Assembly: GCA_958295665.1 (NCBI GenBank)
Contig: OY282560.1
Span: 48,856,333 to 48,920,332, forward strand
DNA from: Tipula vernalis
Lineage: Eukaryota; Arthropoda; Insecta; Diptera; Tipulidae
DNA length: 64,000 bases
Reading direction: 5' to 3'
Part shown: positions 44,330 to 54,928 of the stretch, one piece after another
Layout of the letters: every line of letters starts with the position of its first letter
Numbering within the stretch: position 1 is the first letter of the stretch
Program-made: the position numbers and the translations under genes
Notes under the pieces: generated by a model
What the model saw: only the letters and a program-made list of their open reading frames with translations
Database searches by the model: none
Told to the model about the DNA's origin: nothing

Positions 44330-44518
44330 AAACGAAATTCAACCAGAGCTGAATTTTGGGCCCACTAAGCTGGTATTAATTGGTATTATTCACTATCAAC
44401 ATGCGAACAGTTGCGATTTGTCGGGACATTATACCGGGTTCATAAAAAGAAAAACCGGATCGTGGGAAATCCATCAAGATCTATCCGAATCCATTAACAG
44501 TAGGCCGTAAAATTCCAT
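44330..44518 (+). pseudogene. C19 peptidase-like fragment, right part (His box)
   Basis: The frame joined in phase to the left part encodes NEIQPELNFGPTKLVLIGII, then LSGHYTGFIKRKTGSWEIHQ and DLSESI, then a TAA. GHYTxF...W...D is the histidine box of C19 ubiquitin-specific peptidases, where it reads GHYxxxxxxxxxWxxxDDxxV; here the second D of DD is Q-D. The intact phase across the gypsy-3 empty site argues that the two parts are one former coding unit. The catalytic cysteine box is missing. It could be a relic of a host gene, or of a DNA transposon carrying such a peptidase, which the inverted flanks would suit. Confidence 0.5.
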
Positions 44519-44659
44519 TTAATTTGCTAAGGAACCTGAAATCAGAATTGACAAGAAGTTTACAAATTATGGTACTTTCGATTTCATTTATTTACTTTCG
44601 ATACTCAATAACCGTTAAACGCCTATCTACAAATTTTTTTTGTAGAGTAATTTTAGAAA

Positions 44660-44860
44660 AATTCATAAAAACCGTTTGACGGGTCGCGCAAATATTTCGT
44701 ATGACCCAAAACATCCCTAAAGGTATGTTCAATACGATGGCATATTCAGATACGTGTAGCCATTTCTACGATAGCGTGTCAATGGTTGTCAAACCCCTAG
44801 TTATTTTAACTATCTGTTTAAACTGTTGTAAGGTTTTTTTGTAAGCGTTACACTTTCACT
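44660..44860 (-). repeat. Right arm of the imperfect inverted repeat around gypsy-3
   Basis: It is the reverse-complement partner of 40330-40530. The best-conserved core is 44676-44755 (CGCAAATATTTCGTATGACC, then CCCTAAAGGTATGTTCAATA). Confidence 0.7.
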
Positions 44861-45756
44861 AATGCAATCACATATTTTGTGATTTATCATATACTTTACG
44901 TTAACCAAACCTTTCTTAACATTTATGGTAACAGAGAATATCGAAATTTGAACTAAAGCTCCAAGAATCAGTCTTAAATTATTAAATCATTCAATCAAAA
45001 ATTGGTTCAAACCGCACAACGCTTACAAAACTTCTAAGGTACGCCCTCACCCCCTTCTGAAACATTTATTGTTGGTGGTTATTTTATTTTTATTTAAAAT
45101 CGAAACTCCAAAAATTTGTGATCATGATTAGTACATGTTATTGTTATGTTCTGCAGTGAATTAATGTTTTCTGCTATGAGCGAGGTAATTGCGTAGATCC
45201 TATGCTCAGGGCCGCCTCACTATTTTATCACTTAGAAGACCTTATTCGCGCAATGTTGATCATCGACGGAGATGCCGTCAAAGATACGAAAACTGTGGGA
45301 ATATATGATGCACAGAAGCTCGTGTTGCAGTTTTGTTGGTTGCGTCTTTGCTACTTTTGCTAAGTTTTCATGTTCGTCGATAGATGGGGAAATGGCGCTA
45401 AGAAGAAATAGAGAAAAGGGTGTATAAAATAAAACACAGAAGAAGAGGTATTGTCAAGGGCAGTCGAAAAATGAATATAAAGCAGCGTAGACGCATAAAA
45501 GACAAAATATAATTAATTTAAAAATAAAAGTAAAAGAAGTTTCAATATTGTTTTGAGTTTGTTCGAGATTCAACTGGAACACGAAAATCGTCAACATTTT
45601 TGTGTCTACATTTTCAGAAGTGGGATCGATATTCCAGTGTGTCCATTAATATACGCATAAGGCGATACTAAATTTTCACATGGTTTACGTACTCGTGGAT
45701 GTCCAAATAATGTCGAGAAATAATCTGTTGAAGGCCGCAGAAAAAGCGGTAGTACA
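44861..45756. other. AT-rich spacer and possible gypsy-4 5' LTR
   Basis: No gene is supported. From about 45190 to 45600 the sequence has LTR-like features before the gypsy-4 Gag: a TATAAAATAAAA promoter-like box near 45423 and a transition at AGAAGTGGGATCG (45617) that could be a primer-binding region. No downstream copy was found to prove an LTR. Confidence 0.35.
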
Positions 45757-46550
45757 ATGAAGATTTCGAGTGATTGTGGGCATGAAAATATGGGGAGAAA
45801 CATGGGTGGACATGGTGAAAGTGAGGTTATCGGATTACGACGAACACGTGTTTATGATGATAGTGGAAGTGGATGCCATCAGAATTGTGACGATATAGTG
45901 CAAAAAGTTATGAATTTAAGTCCAAGGTATTTTCGAAACATAACAGATAGTTTGCCGGTGTACGATCCAGTTGACGGTGACACTGATGTGTCCCAGTTTA
46001 TCGACAAAATGGAAGAGTGTGGTTTCTTATATAACATTTTACTTTGTCGCGACTTAAAGGCAATGCTAGCTGTTGGAGGGACAGTCTTCCCAGAGATGAG
46101 CGAAGCTGGGATGAATGGAAACAGCTGTCACTCGAAAATTTCCCAGTCACGCGGTCGTCAATACAGGGTGTTCTGGAAGATCAAAACTATCGACGTAAAA
46201 CGGGACAGAACATTATCGACTATTTTTATAAAAAGTTGGCGTTGTGCAATAAAGCACGCTTAAAATCTGAAGAATTGGTCGAGTGGATAGTGATGGGGTT
46301 GGATAACAACAGATTCCGGGATTATTTAGGTCCGTTATCTAATTACGAAACACCAGCGGTGCTGTTGACTGATTTAGTCAAAGCAGCCGAGTATATCGAC
46401 GATTCAAAAAAATGCCTAAGATGAAATTAAAAATTCTAAAAGTGTTGTATGTTTTAAATGTAAAAAGAAAATCACCTGTTTTGTTTGCCATAATGAAGGT
46501 CATATGGCAAGGGAATGTCCAACAAGAAGCGGTACGAGGAAAACATCTAC
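45757..46550 (+). pseudogene. Gypsy-4 Gag with zinc knuckles
   Basis: Two overlapping open stretches, 45757-46263 and 46044-46424, read as one Gag with a frameshift near 46050-46070. The capsid part includes GNASCWRDSLPRDERSWDEW and TGQNIIDYFYKKLALCNKAR, then VEWIVMGLDNNRFRDYLGPL, a usual gypsy capsid pattern. Knuckles CFKCKKKITCFVC and CHNEGHMARECP follow near 46448-46525 in another frame; the first lacks its His, so it is altered. Confidence 0.85.
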
Positions 46551-46659
46551 TACAAATACCAATCGAGATAACAAAAGATTGGGAGGGAAAAATCAGGTTA
46601 TCCATACTAATAGTTCAAATAGTCACGCGAAATATTTTAAGATTGGTCAGTTGAATGGG

Positions 46660-46968
46660 TTGGAGATCAACTGATACATTGATATGGGAAGCAGTGTGAC
46701 ATTAATTCGGAAAAGCAGTGCAGACCAATTAAATATAAAATGGAATAAAACAATGGCGGAAAAGAGCGTAATCGGTTATGGAGCAGGAGTGGTGATTCCG
46801 ATAGGTAGTTTCATCGGGAATCTTACAATAGATGGCGTTACAGTAGAAGTGCGTTTCCTTGTGGTTCCAAATTCGGTTCAAACAGTACTATTATTAGTAG
46901 GACACCAATATACGGAACAAAAACATATCCGTATTATCAGTGACTCGAGCGGATTAACAATAGAATAA
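46660..46968 (+). pseudogene. Gypsy-4 protease
   Basis: The active-site block reads DMGSSVTLIRKSSADQL, with Asp just before the Met used as the start of the 94-codon stretch; the canonical triplet DTG/DSG is changed to DMG. It continues with a VEVRFLVVPNSVQTVLLLVG block that matches the second conserved strand. The stop after TIE (46966) is followed by a frameshifted linker to RT. Confidence 0.8.
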
Positions 46969-47124
46969 GAAGACATTGGCACCGAACATACCATCCTCCA
47001 GATAAATAAACACATGTGTCAACTGAGGTATCAGTCATACCAGATAATTATATTGGATATATGAACGTCCACGCAGATATTGCGTATAAGGAACTATGTG
47101 TCGGAAGAAGTATACGGGTAACAG

Positions 47125-48000
47125 GTGAAATTATTCCGCGATGCAGGTAATGCAAGGGTACCTGTCTTAAACTTGTCGGGCGGCAACATGGTGATCAAGA
47201 GAAACCAAACGGTAGCTAGGGGTGAAGTATGTATGCCAAGCGAGAGGCGAGTAAATGAATGCAAGGATGCAGGGTCGGTTATAAAAAAAGAACAGATAAA
47301 CATCGAGTTGGAGGGTGAAGAGGCAGATTGTTTGACAGAAATTCTGAACAAGCATAGAAAATCAATTGCTCTAGATGTGACCAAGATTGGAAAGATGAAT
47401 ATGGCCGAAAATGATGTGCCGATTTATTACAGACCGCATAGGTTGGCTCAGTCAGAACGTGACAAAGTGAAAGATTTAAATCGAAGACAGCATTTCACCA
47501 TACGCAAGCTCAATCATATTAGTGAAGAAACGAAACGGGGATATACGTATGTGTATAGATTACTGACGGCTGAATTCCAAAACGGTTAAAAATCACTTCC
47601 CTTTGCCGTTAATAGACGACCAGCTGGATCGACTACACGGCAAAGTTTACTTTACAAGCCTCGATTTAGCGAGTGAGTATTACCAAGTACCGGTAGCAGT
47701 AGGTTCGAGATGTAAAACTGCTTTCGTGACACCGGACGGGCATTACCAATTTAAGAGAATGCCTTTCGGGCTTTGTAATGCCCCCGCAGTGTTTCAAAGA
47801 CTTACAAACAGTGTATTAGGGAATTTTCGATGTACCATAGCCATGGCATATCTGGACGATGTCATAATCCCAACAACTACTATTGCCGAAGGAATGAATA
47901 ATTTGGAGACCATTCTAGGGTTGATTGCAAGCACAGGTCTTACCCTGAATTTAAAGAAATGTATATTCTTTACAAGTAAAATAGAGTACTTGGGATTAGC
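47125..48000 (+). pseudogene. Gypsy-4 reverse transcriptase
   Basis: The start lies in 47125-47589 (IYYRPHRLAQSERDKVKDL, then a YRLLTAEFQNG-type block in the wrong frame). The core in 47603-48000 has FTSLDLASEYYQVPVAVGSR (first Asp), FKRMPFGLCNAPAVFQRL and the catalytic AYLDDVIIPTTT box (about 47850), then LNLKKCIFFTSKIEYLG. The frame passes straight from KIEYLG into LARPLTELLKEDV of the connection domain. This skips the residues in which the thumb normally ends, so about 40 codons are deleted in frame. Confidence 0.9.
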
Positions 48001-48002
48001 CA

Positions 48003-48562
48003 GGCCTCTTACCGAGCTGTTGAAAGAGGATGTCAGGTTTATATGGGGCGAGGAACAAACTATAGCTTTCCAGAAAATTAAAGGACTCTTGCTAAATAAG
48101 CCCATTTTAGCCATACATAATCCAAAAGCAAAATTTGAGGTACATACGGATGCTAGTGTAGTTGGGTTGGGGGCAGTATTTTACCAGGAGCAAGAGGATC
48201 ACACGTTAAGACCGGTGATGTACTACAGCCGAAAGACTTCCAAGGATGAAGCTAAGTATTCAGCAATTGAGGAATTAGCTATAATGATGGCGTTAGAAAA
48301 ATTCCGCATTTATTTGATAGGAAAACATTTTGTAGTACGTACAGACTGCAATAGCTTAAAGATGTTGGCCAACAAACAGGGCATAACTCCGCGAGTTTCA
48401 CGGTGGTTTTTGAGATCATCAGAGTTTGACTTTACCGTTGAATATATGCCCGGTAAATCTAATCAGGTGGCTGATGCGCTCAGTCGATACCCTTTACATG
48501 AGGAGAGTGACGGCGATGGCGATGATGGAATATGTTTGGGGATTAATATTAAAACCGATTGA
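48003..48562 (+). pseudogene. Gypsy-4 RNase H
   Basis: Continuous in frame with RT. Blocks are FEVHTDASVVGLGAVFYQEQ (Asp), YYSRKTSKDEAKYSAIEELA (Glu), FVVRTDCNSLKML (Asp) and FTVEYMPGKSNQVADALSRY (final Asp block). All catalytic acids appear present. The frame ends in a natural-looking acidic tail and TGA at 48562. Confidence 0.9.
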
Positions 48563-49592
48563 GTGGCCGTCATGCAACGCACTGATTTGGGAATTCTAGA
48601 AATTCGAGATCAGTTAGAAAATGGAAATCAAGAAACGCATAAGAAGTTTTCTATGTATAATTGCCGAGTTTATAAGTGCACAAAATACAGATGGCGACTC
48701 TATGTGCACGATGTCATTAGAGATGCGTATGAGAGTGTAGCTCACTATGGAATTGATAAGACGTTGGCAAACGAAGAAGCAGTCGTATTACTTTCGAAAA
48801 ATGAGAGAGTTTGTCGGTAAATACATCAACCGGTGTATCAAATGCATGTTTTACAAAACACTAAGTGGCAAGAAACCAGGATTCTTACATCCATTGGAAA
48901 AAGGATCAGACCCATTTGTAACAGTACATCTTGACCATATAGGGCCATATGTAATGACGAAGTCAAAAAAATCGTTATGTTGCTAGAAGCGCAGCCAGAT
49001 GTTTCCACGGATGAAACTCTAGCAGTTTTTAAACTGTTTATTTCAAATTAAGGCAAACCAAAGAAGCTAGTTACTGACCAGGGAACTGCATTTCAATCCA
49101 AATCTTTTCAAGAGTTCTGCGAAAATCAATTCATTCGACATGTGATAGGGGCGAGTGGTTGTCCTCGAGCCAATGGTCAAGTGGAGAGAGTCAACCGGAC
49201 AATAACGGAAAAATTAGCAATGGTGACCACCGGAATCGAATGCGATGATTTGGATGAAAAGTTGTACGAAGTACATGTTACAAGATGTTGACGTGGCAGA
49301 GTTGTTGGAACGTAATCGGAAAACCCAACAACGCCAGTTCAACAAAAGTCGAAAACAGCCAACAATTCTACACCCCGGAGATATTGTTATGATCCGAAGT
49401 GAACCACCGGCTTATGGTGATTCGAGGAAGCTGTTGAGGAAGTATAAAGGGCCGTACGAGGTGGTGAAGTGTATCGGGAATGACCAATACTTAATCAGCG
49501 ACGTAGAGGGCGAGAAGCAGTCTCCACGGATCTATCAGGCGATCGTAGGGATAGATCGATTGAACCCAGTTAAACCAAACGCAACTCGTTGA
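48563..49592 (+). pseudogene. Gypsy-4 integrase
   Basis: The zinc domain is relic (AYESVAHYGIDKTLANE near 48730-48780, then CIKCMFYKTLSGKKPG). The core is in several frames: VHLDHIGPYVMTKSK (first Asp, about 48935), LVTDQGTAFQSKSFQEF (second Asp, about 49075) and ANGQVERVNRTITEKL (Glu, about 49190). The C-terminal 115 codons are open (49245-49592) with LHPGDIVMIRSEPP and LLRKYKGPYEVVKCIG, the GPY/F module of gypsy integrases. The pol stop is at 49592. Confidence 0.9.
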
Positions 49593-49872
49593 GAAGCATC
49601 CGGCTTCATGATTCGAGTCAATGTAATGATGGTTTTACTAAAATCGGACGGTTAGATTCTCCGAGGATATTTTGTCGTTCAGTGGGTGTGTATCGAATTT
49701 CAGAATCTTGGCTCGCCTCATCTTCACATGCTGGTTTCTGTTGATGGTACTCCAGACTTCGACTTACCAGAAGGAATTACCAGAATCGACAAAGTCGTAA
49801 ATTTAGTCGGAAATTTAGTTTCTGGTGCAATGTTTTCAACGAGATCATCACACCGCGACGTATCACAAGAAT

Positions 49873-49916
49873 GGGTTAGAAAATTCTTGGGTCCCGGGTT
49901 CGATTCCCGGTTGTGA
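49873..49916 (+). other. tRNA-like T-arm sequence (possible SINE or tRNA relic)
   Basis: CCGGGTTCGATTCCCGG at 49894-49910 forms a perfect 5-bp T-stem with a seven-base TTCGATT loop, matching the RNA polymerase III B box. Flanking TCACAA (49863) and TTGTGA (49911) can pair as an acceptor-like stem, with one GAAT/ATTC hairpin in between. The whole is only about 55 bases, too short for a complete tRNA, because one arm is missing. It is most likely a tRNA-derived SINE fragment or a decayed tRNA. Confidence 0.45.
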
Positions 49917-49919
49917 CAA

Positions 49920-52729
49920 GAGAAAATGTCACGATTAAGTGTTGTGTTGTAGGGTGTATTGAGCCTCATAAAAATTTCCTTTCTCTCTTCCTTTTCCAAT
50001 CAAAATAATAACTAGTGCTGTGTGTCTATGGTTGCACAAACCAAACGTATAAGGGAAACACAAATCCGTAGCACAATTTTAATCCTCTCTTTTAATAATA
50101 TTGTAAAATAAAAAAATTAAAAAAAATTGAATGTCGCTTCAACTTTCTGCGTGCTCCTAGAGAACGGACTCACATTGTCGCCAACATTTCTCGAGGGAAT
50201 CGCAATATACATCGCCAAATACTGCTCTGCAATAAGCGAGTACGTTTATCGACTATGCAATCGTCTTGTCGACGTCTCTTGCCATTCTTCAGAGTAACTG
50301 CCATACGTCTCGTGCCATTCTTCAGAGTAACTGACGATCTCAAGTACTACTTTTACAGCCTTTTTGTCCAATAAGAGATGAATACGAACTCTTAGGAGAC
50401 TACTAGTCATTTAGGAAGCATTCTTTTCGAGAGTTATCGACAATGACAACGATCGAGGAGACAACGATATTAGACCGAACGAGAACGATTTCCAATCGTC
50501 ACTGGCGAAGATGAATGTTGGTCAGAGAAATCTCTTCAACAAAATCACGTTAAACATTGAGGAACAGCGATCAACGGAGCGCTTGCCAGACGTTCCGAAA
50601 AGAATTCCTTTCGTTTACAGATTTTTGATGGCAGTCTTCCATTCTGCACTCAACGTTTACTTGAAACAGTTACGATTAAAATGGCGCAACACGGAAAGAG
50701 AGCATGGAACCCTTTGGCGGCTTAAACATTTTGCTATTATTCCTAGGGAAAACCCAAGGCATTTTGAAAAGTTTATCATATCTGCATAAGACAGCAACCC
50801 AAGCCATTTTTATGTCCACACCAATAAACTTCGATTTCTCGAGAGGGATCTCTTTCAATGCAGCTTCAATTTTTTTTTTTTTTTTTTTTTGATTTGGATA
50901 AGACTCTTTGCACCAATACATATACATAAGGGAAAGCAGCTCTTCCAATCTCTTAGAGTACATAAACTGAGTAAGATAAACAATTTTCCCGCATAAAAAA
51001 ACTTCAACATATTTATGTTAATTATGATTTTATTTTTATGTTAAATGATGTAAAGCTGCTGCTATACTTTACGATGAAACAACATATCGCCAAGTACATA
51101 ACACGTTGTATGTATATATATATATATATGTATATACGACAAACTGATGAAGGTGTGGCGAGGCAATTGATTATGTATTAAATCAACAACGAACGACATT
51201 CAGTATCTCTAGTGTAGTATTAATCCAATTCAACCAAAAAAATTTTTTTTTTTTCACTTTTACCTGCTTATTGCGCACTTACGCATATCTTAATCGAAAA
51301 CAAGATGTGTGTTGAATGATTAGAAATTATAAAAAGGTAGAATTGATATGTTTTGACATATGTTTTGATGAAAATGTTACACACACAAAACATACGAGTA
51401 CAAAATTGTTGTATCTATTGATTAAGACACACCAAACATGGTGGCATTGAGAAATTTCTTAATCTTAAGTCTTACACTATAGCGCAACACAATAAAACTA
51501 AAAAAAATCTTCACAATAAATCATTAATGATGACTATTAATTTTGTATTTAGAAAATAGCAGCTAAGATTTAAACAAATTGTTTCGTTTTTTAGATGAAG
51601 GTAGACATTTAGTAATTAAAAAAAAAAAAAAAACGAAAAAAAAATTGCAAAAGTGTCGGTCAATACCAGAAACACCTGTCTAAACGCGTAAAGATGTTGT
51701 ATACATGGAAAAGGCTAAAGATTAACAAGATAATGATGAAGCAATCAGGAAAATTATAGAATGAAATGTGACAGCCAATTATTTTCGAACTTCATGTGTT
51801 GTTTAGTACTTTCACGTAAACTTTGTGAATCTACTCTCCAGTTTTGGTTTAATTGATTGTTTTTAGGAATGATTTGTATGGATTTGATTTCTGTCCTTGG
51901 ATAAGAAGACCTTTGTGCCAGACGGTGAAATTTTTTAAAATCAAATTTTGTATGAACTTACATATACAGACAGAACAGGCCTGATCTATAAGGCCTGGTT
52001 TATATTTATATTTAGGTTTATCCGAAATTTATATATTATGCTCATTATTGTAAAACATCGAATTTGGAATTAGAAGCAATTTGAAAAATATATCCGATAT
52101 ATTATATAAAAGCTTATCAAACACGGGGTTTCGGCCAATTCCGCAGTTTTTAGAAAATTTTCAAAATTTACCCAATCATCATCAAAATGGATTCTGCCAA
52201 AGAAAAAAAATCGAAATTTGTTCTATAAGACTAACTAAACTTAAGCGTGATTTTTATTATTTCATTATAAATAAAATTAATTCGTAATAACGAGCCTCTT
52301 ACACTAATCCATATAAAAAAAACTTACGATTTACTTATTTCACTTACGTAATTTTCTCGCAATATAACTTATTGAATTTAGGACAAAGCAGTAATCGATT
52401 TGAAAGGATGACGAAGAGAGGCAGACTACGTAAAAAAAAGTGATCGGTACATAATTTTATTTTACAAAATTTGTTTTCTGAAAATGTTCTGTTTGTAAAA
52501 TTCTGTTATAAAAAATTCTGTTCTATAAAATTTTTCTATTTTTTTTTTTGTGTATTAAAAATTAACAATTTTTAACACTAAACTAAAACTAAAAGTTTTG
52601 AGGAGAGCGGATAGCTAATGGATTTATGGTTCTTTAAAAGCTAATCAGCTCTCCTCTAAAACAAAAATTAGACAGAAATAATGTACAAGGTATAAAATAA
52701 CAATTTAGTAATAAACTGCAAGTTAAATA
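49920..52729. other. AT-rich spacer, microsatellites, no supported gene
   Basis: It contains a 33-base tandem duplication with GCCATTCTTCAGAGTAACTG at 50281-50333, a 20-base T run near 50871-50890, a TA microsatellite at about 51108-51137 and an A-rich run near 51620-51645. A plus-strand open stretch at 50511-50789 begins MNVGQRNLFNKITLNI, which faintly recalls the start of Pif1-like Helitron helicases, but nothing downstream confirms it. Other open stretches are unrecognised. Confidence 0.4.
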
Positions 52730-53142
52730 TACAGGGTGTCCGGGTTTGGGATGCTGATCCGTCATGGGGTGATTCCTTGGTTCATTCTGAGAAACAAATC
52801 GTATGTGGAGGGGGGATCCATTTTTGATATCCTTTGAGATACAGGGTGTTTAAAAAATTTGGTTCAGAAAAAAAGTACACCAAAATATTAAACTGTAACT
52901 TCCAAAATATTTATCGGAGAGCAACCAACTTAGTCTTATTTGGTTGGTAATCGTATAGGCTATTATTAAGGTTTAAGTGGTTATCTTGTATCTGCATCCG
53001 TTTGGGAGCTAGGGTGATTTACAGTAAAAAAAAATATTTGTGTTTTATAAAATCGAGTTTTTCTCAAAAAAAAACCGTTGTAATTTTTTCTTTTGTTTAT
53101 TTAATTTTAATTTGTCATGATCTCCTCTACAATCCCCCAATA
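52730..53142 (+). repeat. Left terminal inverted repeat of the mariner-type element (413 bp)
   Basis: It runs from TACAGGGTGTCC to CAATCCCCCAATAC. Its reverse complement is 54483-54853. Confidence 0.93.
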
Positions 53143-53392
53143 CATTACTTGTACCTGTACTTCGTATTCCGTTTATTCTCAATCTAATAAAGAGATGTTA
53201 TAGTGTTAATATTTTACCAATTTTATTTTGATCTGTAAAAGAGTAGGCGATGGTTATCAACTCATTTGTTTAAATGAAATTTGTTTAAAAGCAAATATTT
53301 TCAGATTCAGTCATTAGTTTCGAGATATTATCTAGTGTTGTATCAGTGTTGTGAATCAAAATTTTAATTAATTTAATAAAATTAATATTATA

Positions 53393-54464
53393 ATGGCACA
53401 GTTCTCAGGTGAGGAGTACATTGATATCCATTTTGTTTACGGATTTTGCGATGGTAATGCAGCACGAGCTCGCAATGAATATCAACTCAGATTTCCAACA
53501 CGTCGCATTCCTGACGCAAGAGTAAAATATAAATATTCATAGGAGACTGCCAAATATCGTAACAAGATCGAATACCCGGGCGGAGCCCCATTCAGTCTCA
53601 CCAAACCATTTGGATGTCGACGAAGGTATGATCCGTAATGTAACAGCAAATCCTTCTATTAGCATAAGGAGGCTCGCTTTACAATTAAGCGTCTCTCGCT
53701 ATCGAATTCATCAAGTATTGCACAAGGAGAATCTTCATCCATACCATACAACACCCGTTTAACAACTATTACCGATAGACCGCACTACAAGATTGGAGTT
53801 TTGTAATTTGTTGATGGAAAGGAATTTGGACAATGCAAGTTTTGTGAAACGTATCCTATGGACGAATGAATCTCAATTCACAAGAGATGGCATAACAAGC
53901 TTTCACAATCTACACACGTGGGCTGCTGAAAATCCTCATTCGAAAAAACAAATATCATTTCAGCACCGATTCAGTGTAAATGTATGGGCTGGTGTAATTG
54001 GCGATAAATTAATTGCACCATTCATATTACCACCTAGATTAAATGGTGAACGTTATTTACAATTTTTACAAAACGATTTGCCACTCCTTTTTGATGATGT
54101 TCCCATTTTAAGTAGATTCTCGCATACATACCAACATGATGGTGCACCTTGTCACTACCATAATAATGTTAGGAATTTTTTTAACGAAAATTATCCAAAT
54201 AATTGGATTGGAAGAAATGGTCCAATTCATTGGCCTGCAAGATCCCCCGATCTTACGGTATTGGATTTTTATGTATGGGGAAGGATGAAGGCGCTTGTAT
54301 ACTCCAAAGAAATTGAAACAAAAGAAGAACTTATACAACGAATACACACAGCAGCACAACAGATAAGGGAAGAATTACCAAGAATTGAAATAACCAAAGG
54401 CATACTTAAACGAATATTAGCATGTATTCAATCACAAGGAGGACATTTTGAGCACCTTTTATAA
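53393..54464 (+). pseudogene. Mariner-type transposase (DUF4817 + DDE_3-like)
   Basis: The start at 53393 reads MAQFSGEEYIDIHFVYGFCD, then GNAARARNEYQLRFPTRRIP, the DUF4817 DNA-binding segment; a TAG follows at 53540. Frames shift until the 223-codon stretch 53793-54464. The core is clear: ILWTNESQFTRDG, then FSVNVWAGVIGDKLIAPFIL, YQHDGAPCHYHNNVRNFF (second Asp), WPARSPDLTVLDFYVWG (third Asp, LDF) and the terminal GGHFEHLL typical of this family. The first catalytic Asp, expected as WTDES, is WTNES here. The protein normally binds the TIRs and cuts and pastes the element. Confidence 0.92.
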
Positions 54465-54482
54465 CTCCTCGACCCAAACTTT

Positions 54483-54853
54483 GTATTGAGGGATTGTAGA
54501 GGAGATCATGACAAATTAAAATTAAATAAACAAAAGAAAAAATTATAACGGTTTTTTTTTGAGAAAAAATCGATTTTATAAAAAACAAATATTCTTTAAA
54601 TCACCATAGCTCTCAAACGGATGCAGATACAAGATAACCACTTAAACCTTAATAATAGCCTATACGATTACCAACCAAATAAGACTAAGTTGGTTGCTCT
54701 CCGATAAATATTTTGGAAGTTACAGTTTAATATTTGGGTGTACTTTTTTTCTGAACCAAATTTTTTAAACACCCTGTATCTCAAAGGATATCAAAAATGG
54801 ACCCTCCCTCCACATACGATTTGTTTCTCAGAATGAACCAAGGACACCCTGTA
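54483..54853 (-). repeat. Right terminal inverted repeat of the mariner-type element (371 bp)
   Basis: It pairs with 52730-53142. It lacks about 35 bases that follow TACAGGGTGTCC in the left copy, at a site with a three-base TCC repeat, so the loss looks like a microhomology deletion. Confidence 0.92.
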
Positions 54854-54928
54854 TAATAATAAAAAAAAATATAAAATAATAATAGAAGGTGAATAAACAA
54901 ATTTAAAAGATACAGATAATATGTCGCG

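Larger units (their letters stand above)
45757..49592 (+). mobile_element. Ty3/gypsy element 4, coding region nearly complete, LTRs not proven
   Basis: In order on the plus strand are Gag (45757-46424), zinc knuckles (~46440-46540), protease (46660-46968), RT (47125-48000), RNase H (48003-48562) and integrase (48563-49592). RT and integrase are long enough that the copy is less decayed than gypsy-2, but at least eight frame breaks occur and the RT thumb is deleted. The pol stop at 49590-49592 is followed by sequence unlike that in front of Gag, so the 3' LTR is either missing or replaced. Confidence 0.88.
52730..54853 (+). mobile_element. Mariner-type (Tc1/mariner superfamily) transposon with ~400-bp TIRs
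   Basis: The element starts TACAGGGTGTCC and ends GGACACCCTGTA, and is flanked by TA on both sides (52728-52729 and 54854-54855). Terminal inverted repeats are long: 52730-53142 and 54483-54853, nearly the same sequence except that the right one lacks about 35 bases directly after TACAGGGTGTCC. Between them is one transposase with an N-terminal DUF4817-like helix-turn-helix segment and a DDE core. It is inactivated by a stop and frameshifts in the first third and by a changed catalytic residue. Confidence 0.93.

Noticed and set aside
49724..49999. 91-codon minus-strand frame containing NRESNPGP
   Set aside because: That phrase is what the tRNA-like T-arm gives when read backwards; it is not evidence of a protein.
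50511..50789. Helitron helicase start
   Set aside because: Only about ten residues (NVGQRNLFN) recall the Pif1-like start; no Walker A motif or downstream helicase block follows.
50676..50963. 95-codon minus-strand frame
   Set aside because: It includes a long lysine run encoded by the T-run at 50871-50890, has no recognisable domain and overlaps other weak frames.
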